Below are positions 6,977-8,151 of a stretch of 8,151 bases of DNA, piece after piece; position 1 is the stretch's first letter, and the number at the start of each line of letters is the position of its first letter. The position numbers and the translations under genes were made by a program. The notes under the pieces were generated by a model, which saw nothing but the letters and a program-made list of their open reading frames with translations, was not told the DNA's origin and ran no database searches. This DNA is from an uncultured Clostridia bacterium (GTDB taxonomy: Bacteria > Bacillota > Clostridia > UBA1381 > UMGS1253): positions 1 to 8,151 of the forward strand of contig CALAUK010000114.1 of NCBI GenBank assembly GCA_937892135.1, written 5' to 3'.

Positions 6977-6990
6977 AAGGCCCCAACCTT
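6977..6990 (-). promoter_or_regulatory. Weak pyrC ribosome binding site within a possible small hairpin
   Basis: The minus strand reads AAGG-TTGGGG-CCTT, ending 4 nt before the pyrC ATG. GGGG (6984-6981), at 8 nt spacing, is the only plausible Shine-Dalgarno element at normal distance; AAAGG is 14 nt away. AAGG can pair with CCTT, placing GGGG in the loop, but a 4-bp stem is marginal. The sequence is seen directly; a regulatory role is speculative. Confidence 0.3.
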
Positions 6991-7011
6991 TCTTGCTTTT
7001 CACTACACAAT

Positions 7012-7040
7012 AGTTTATCATAAAAACGCCCTTGTGTCAA
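7012..7040 (-). promoter_or_regulatory. Probable sigma-A-type promoter of the pyr operon
   Basis: On the minus strand a perfect -35 box TTGACA (7040-7035) is followed by a 17-nt spacer and TAAACT (7017-7012), which matches 4 of 6 bases of TATAAT. The predicted start is near 7005, giving a leader of only about 30 nt before pyrC. The promoter lies just after the terminator of the antiporter gene, exactly where an operon promoter is expected. No 200-300 nt attenuator leader is possible downstream of it. Start site not proven. Confidence 0.7.
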
Positions 7041-7053
7041 GATTTAGCATAAC

Positions 7054-7084
7054 AAAAAAGCAGACAATTTCTTGTCTGCTTTTT
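7054..7084 (-). terminator. Strong intrinsic terminator after the antiporter gene
   Basis: AGCAGACAA (7059-7067) and TTGTCTGCT (7072-7080) form a perfect 9-bp stem with a 4-nt loop, extended by A/T pairs on the outside to about 13 bp. In the minus-strand transcript the hairpin is followed by six T (7059-7054). It begins 9 nt after the antiporter stop codon. The A and T runs on both sides mean it could also work in the other direction, but no plus-strand gene approaches it. Confidence 0.9.
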
Positions 7085-7093
7085 AATAAAAAC

Positions 7094-8151
7094 TTATTTA
7101 TTTTTTGTTACCTGCTTAATAACGAATAGTGTCAAAATTGTGATAACAATCATAATCGGAAGAACGATTAACCAGTTCTGGATAAATGCTGCTATTACAT
7201 AGCCAACAAAGCTGATTGCCGCAACTGTTAGTGCGTAAGGAAGCTGAGTTGAAACGTGGTTAATGTGGTTACATCTTGCGCCCGCAGATGACATAATTGT
7301 TGTGTCTGAAATGGGTGAACAGTGGTCGCCGCAAACAGCACCTGCAAGACAAGCTGACATACCGATTGTAAGAAGCTCTGATCCCTCGGGGAAAACTGCA
7401 ACAACGATAGGAATCAAGATACCGAATGTTCCCCATGATGTACCTGTTGAGAAAGCAAGCACACATGCAACAAGGAAGATGATAGCAGGAAGCATATTAG
7501 CAAGACCTGCTGCTGCGCCTTCAACAAGACCTGAAACGAATATATCTGCGCCTAAAAGACCTGTCATATTCTTTAGAGATGTTGCAAGTGTAAGAATTAA
7601 AATCGGAGGCACCATAGCAATAAAGCCCTTGGGAATACATTCCATAGCCTCTTTAAATGATATAACTCTTCTTAGAAGCATATAAACAATTGTTATAACT
7701 ACTGCAATAAGACCGCCCCAGGGAAGACCTACTGTTGCATCTGTGTTAGCAAAAGCATCAACAAAGCTTGCACCATCTAAAATGCCGCCAACATAAACAA
7801 GTGCGAACACACAAACTGCGATTAAAACTAAAACAGGGAAAACAAGGTCAAAAACTATTCCCTTTGAAGAAACTGCTTCTTCCTCTTCTTCAACACGGTC
7901 GCCTGATGTGTACAAATCGCCGTTGTTAAGTGCATTAAACTCGTGAATCTTCATCGGGCCAAAATCAAACTTCATAAGTGCGATTGCAACGATGAACACC
8001 AATGTAAGAATTGAATAGAAGTTATAAGGAATTGCCTTGATAAACAAATTTAATCCCTGACCTTCGGGAGCAAACTCAGAAACTGCTGCTGCCCATGAAG
8101 AAATAGGAGCAATCATACAGATAGGAGCTGCTGTCGCATCTATAAGGCACG
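7094..8151 (-). CDS. nhaC: NhaC-family Na+/H+ antiporter, N-terminus outside the window
   Basis: This is the C-terminal 351 residues of a polytopic inner-membrane antiporter of the NhaC family. Reading stays open to the window edge, with the family-like LIDATAAPIC (8149-8120) leading into M-I-A-P-I-S-S-W; the methionine at 8116 is therefore internal and not the start. Counting from that methionine, I see about nine hydrophobic segments, near 33-48, 87-109, 134-148, 164-180, 207-222, 228-241, 247-262, 293-311 and 313-332. An acidic hydrophilic loop runs between the first two (about 50-86, with five consecutive E). Conserved motifs are FSTGTSWGTFG (222-232), GDHCSPISDTT (263-273) and CNHINHV (282-288), typical of NhaC proteins. 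The family exchanges Na+ for H+, and some members exchange malate/lactate or other solutes; the substrate here cannot be decided. It has its own terminator and is not part of the pyr operon. Confidence 0.9.
   Translation of the reverse strand, partial: CLIDATAAPICMIAPISSWAAAVSEFAPEGQGLNLFIKAIPYNFYSILTLVFIVAIALMKFDFGPMKIHEFNALNNGDLYTSGDRVEEEEEAVSSKGIVFDLVFPVLVLIAVCVFALVYVGGILDGASFVDAFANTDATVGLPWGGLIAVVITIVYMLLRRVISFKEAMECIPKGFIAMVPPILILTLATSLKNMTGLLGADIFVSGLVEGAAAGLANMLPAIIFLVACVLAFSTGTSWGTFGILIPIVVAVFPEGSELLTIGMSACLAGAVCGDHCSPISDTTIMSSAGARCNHINHVSTQLPYALTVAAISFVGYVIAAFIQNWLIVLPIMIVITILTLFVIKQVTKNK

Noticed and set aside
7269..7466. A 65-codon minus-strand frame inside the antiporter gene.
   Set aside because: It is out of frame with NhaC, cysteine/arginine-rich in the manner of shifted frames, and the NhaC reading across it is intact, so it is neither a gene nor a frameshift product.
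7263..7685. A 140-codon open frame on the plus strand.
   Set aside because: It lies opposite the strongly conserved NhaC motifs, has no ribosome binding site or recognisable domain, and its composition is that of an antisense shadow. The same holds for the other plus-strand frames at 2456-2761, 4345-4620, 4575-4865, 4856-5110, 5298-5603, 6644-6910 and 6790-6978.
8114..8116. ATG at 8116 as the start of the antiporter.
   Set aside because: The frame stays open to the window edge and the upstream codons encode the conserved DATAAP segment, so this methionine is internal and the gene is truncated by the window.
1..8151. Mobile element, CRISPR array, toxin-antitoxin, phage or defence genes, tRNA or rRNA.
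   Set aside because: None was seen on either strand; the window is filled by conserved housekeeping genes with uniform orientation and no sign of insertion or composition change.

Overview
This window is ordinary chromosomal housekeeping DNA from a low-GC, probably anaerobic, Gram-positive bacterium of the Clostridia type. The reasons are the AT-rich sequence, strong Shine-Dalgarno sites, Bacillus/Clostridium-type PyrE and PyrF, an NAD-linked PyrD/PyrK dihydroorotate dehydrogenase, and a PyrB/PyrI pair of the kind seen in clostridia. The lineage is inferred and I would not go below class level. Every gene lies on the minus strand, so transcription runs from high to low coordinates.

In transcription order: (1) 8151-7094, the C-terminal part of an NhaC-family antiporter that enters from outside the window and ends at a strong intrinsic terminator (7054-7084). 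(2) A promoter (7012-7040) with a leader of about 30 nt. (3) A tightly packed seven-gene pyrimidine operon, pyrC-pyrK-pyrD-pyrF-pyrE-pyrB-pyrI (6972-1384), with junctions that overlap by 8, 7 or 1 nt or abut, plus one 17-nt gap. (4) A stem-loop terminator (1330-1373). (5) An AT-rich intergenic stretch with a sigma-A-type promoter, then the first two thirds of typA (1225-1), cut by the window edge.

The operon encodes the five de novo steps from carbamoyl phosphate to UMP: PyrB/PyrI (aspartate transcarbamoylase), PyrC (dihydroorotase), PyrD/PyrK (dihydroorotate dehydrogenase), PyrE (orotate phosphoribosyltransferase) and PyrF (OMP decarboxylase). The genes for the first step (carAB) and the regulator PyrR are not in the window. 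The pyrK-D-F-E core keeps the Bacillus subtilis order, while pyrC sits at the front and pyrBI at the end. All enzymes appear intact, with their key residues present.

I found no mobile element, CRISPR array, tRNA, rRNA or defence gene, and no convincing undescribed system. The points worth a second look concern regulation: the short operon leader without a visible PyrR attenuator, a pair of AACCTNAGGTT sites inside the pyrI terminator, and phased A/T tracts in front of typA. No stretch longer than 300 bases lacks a gene.
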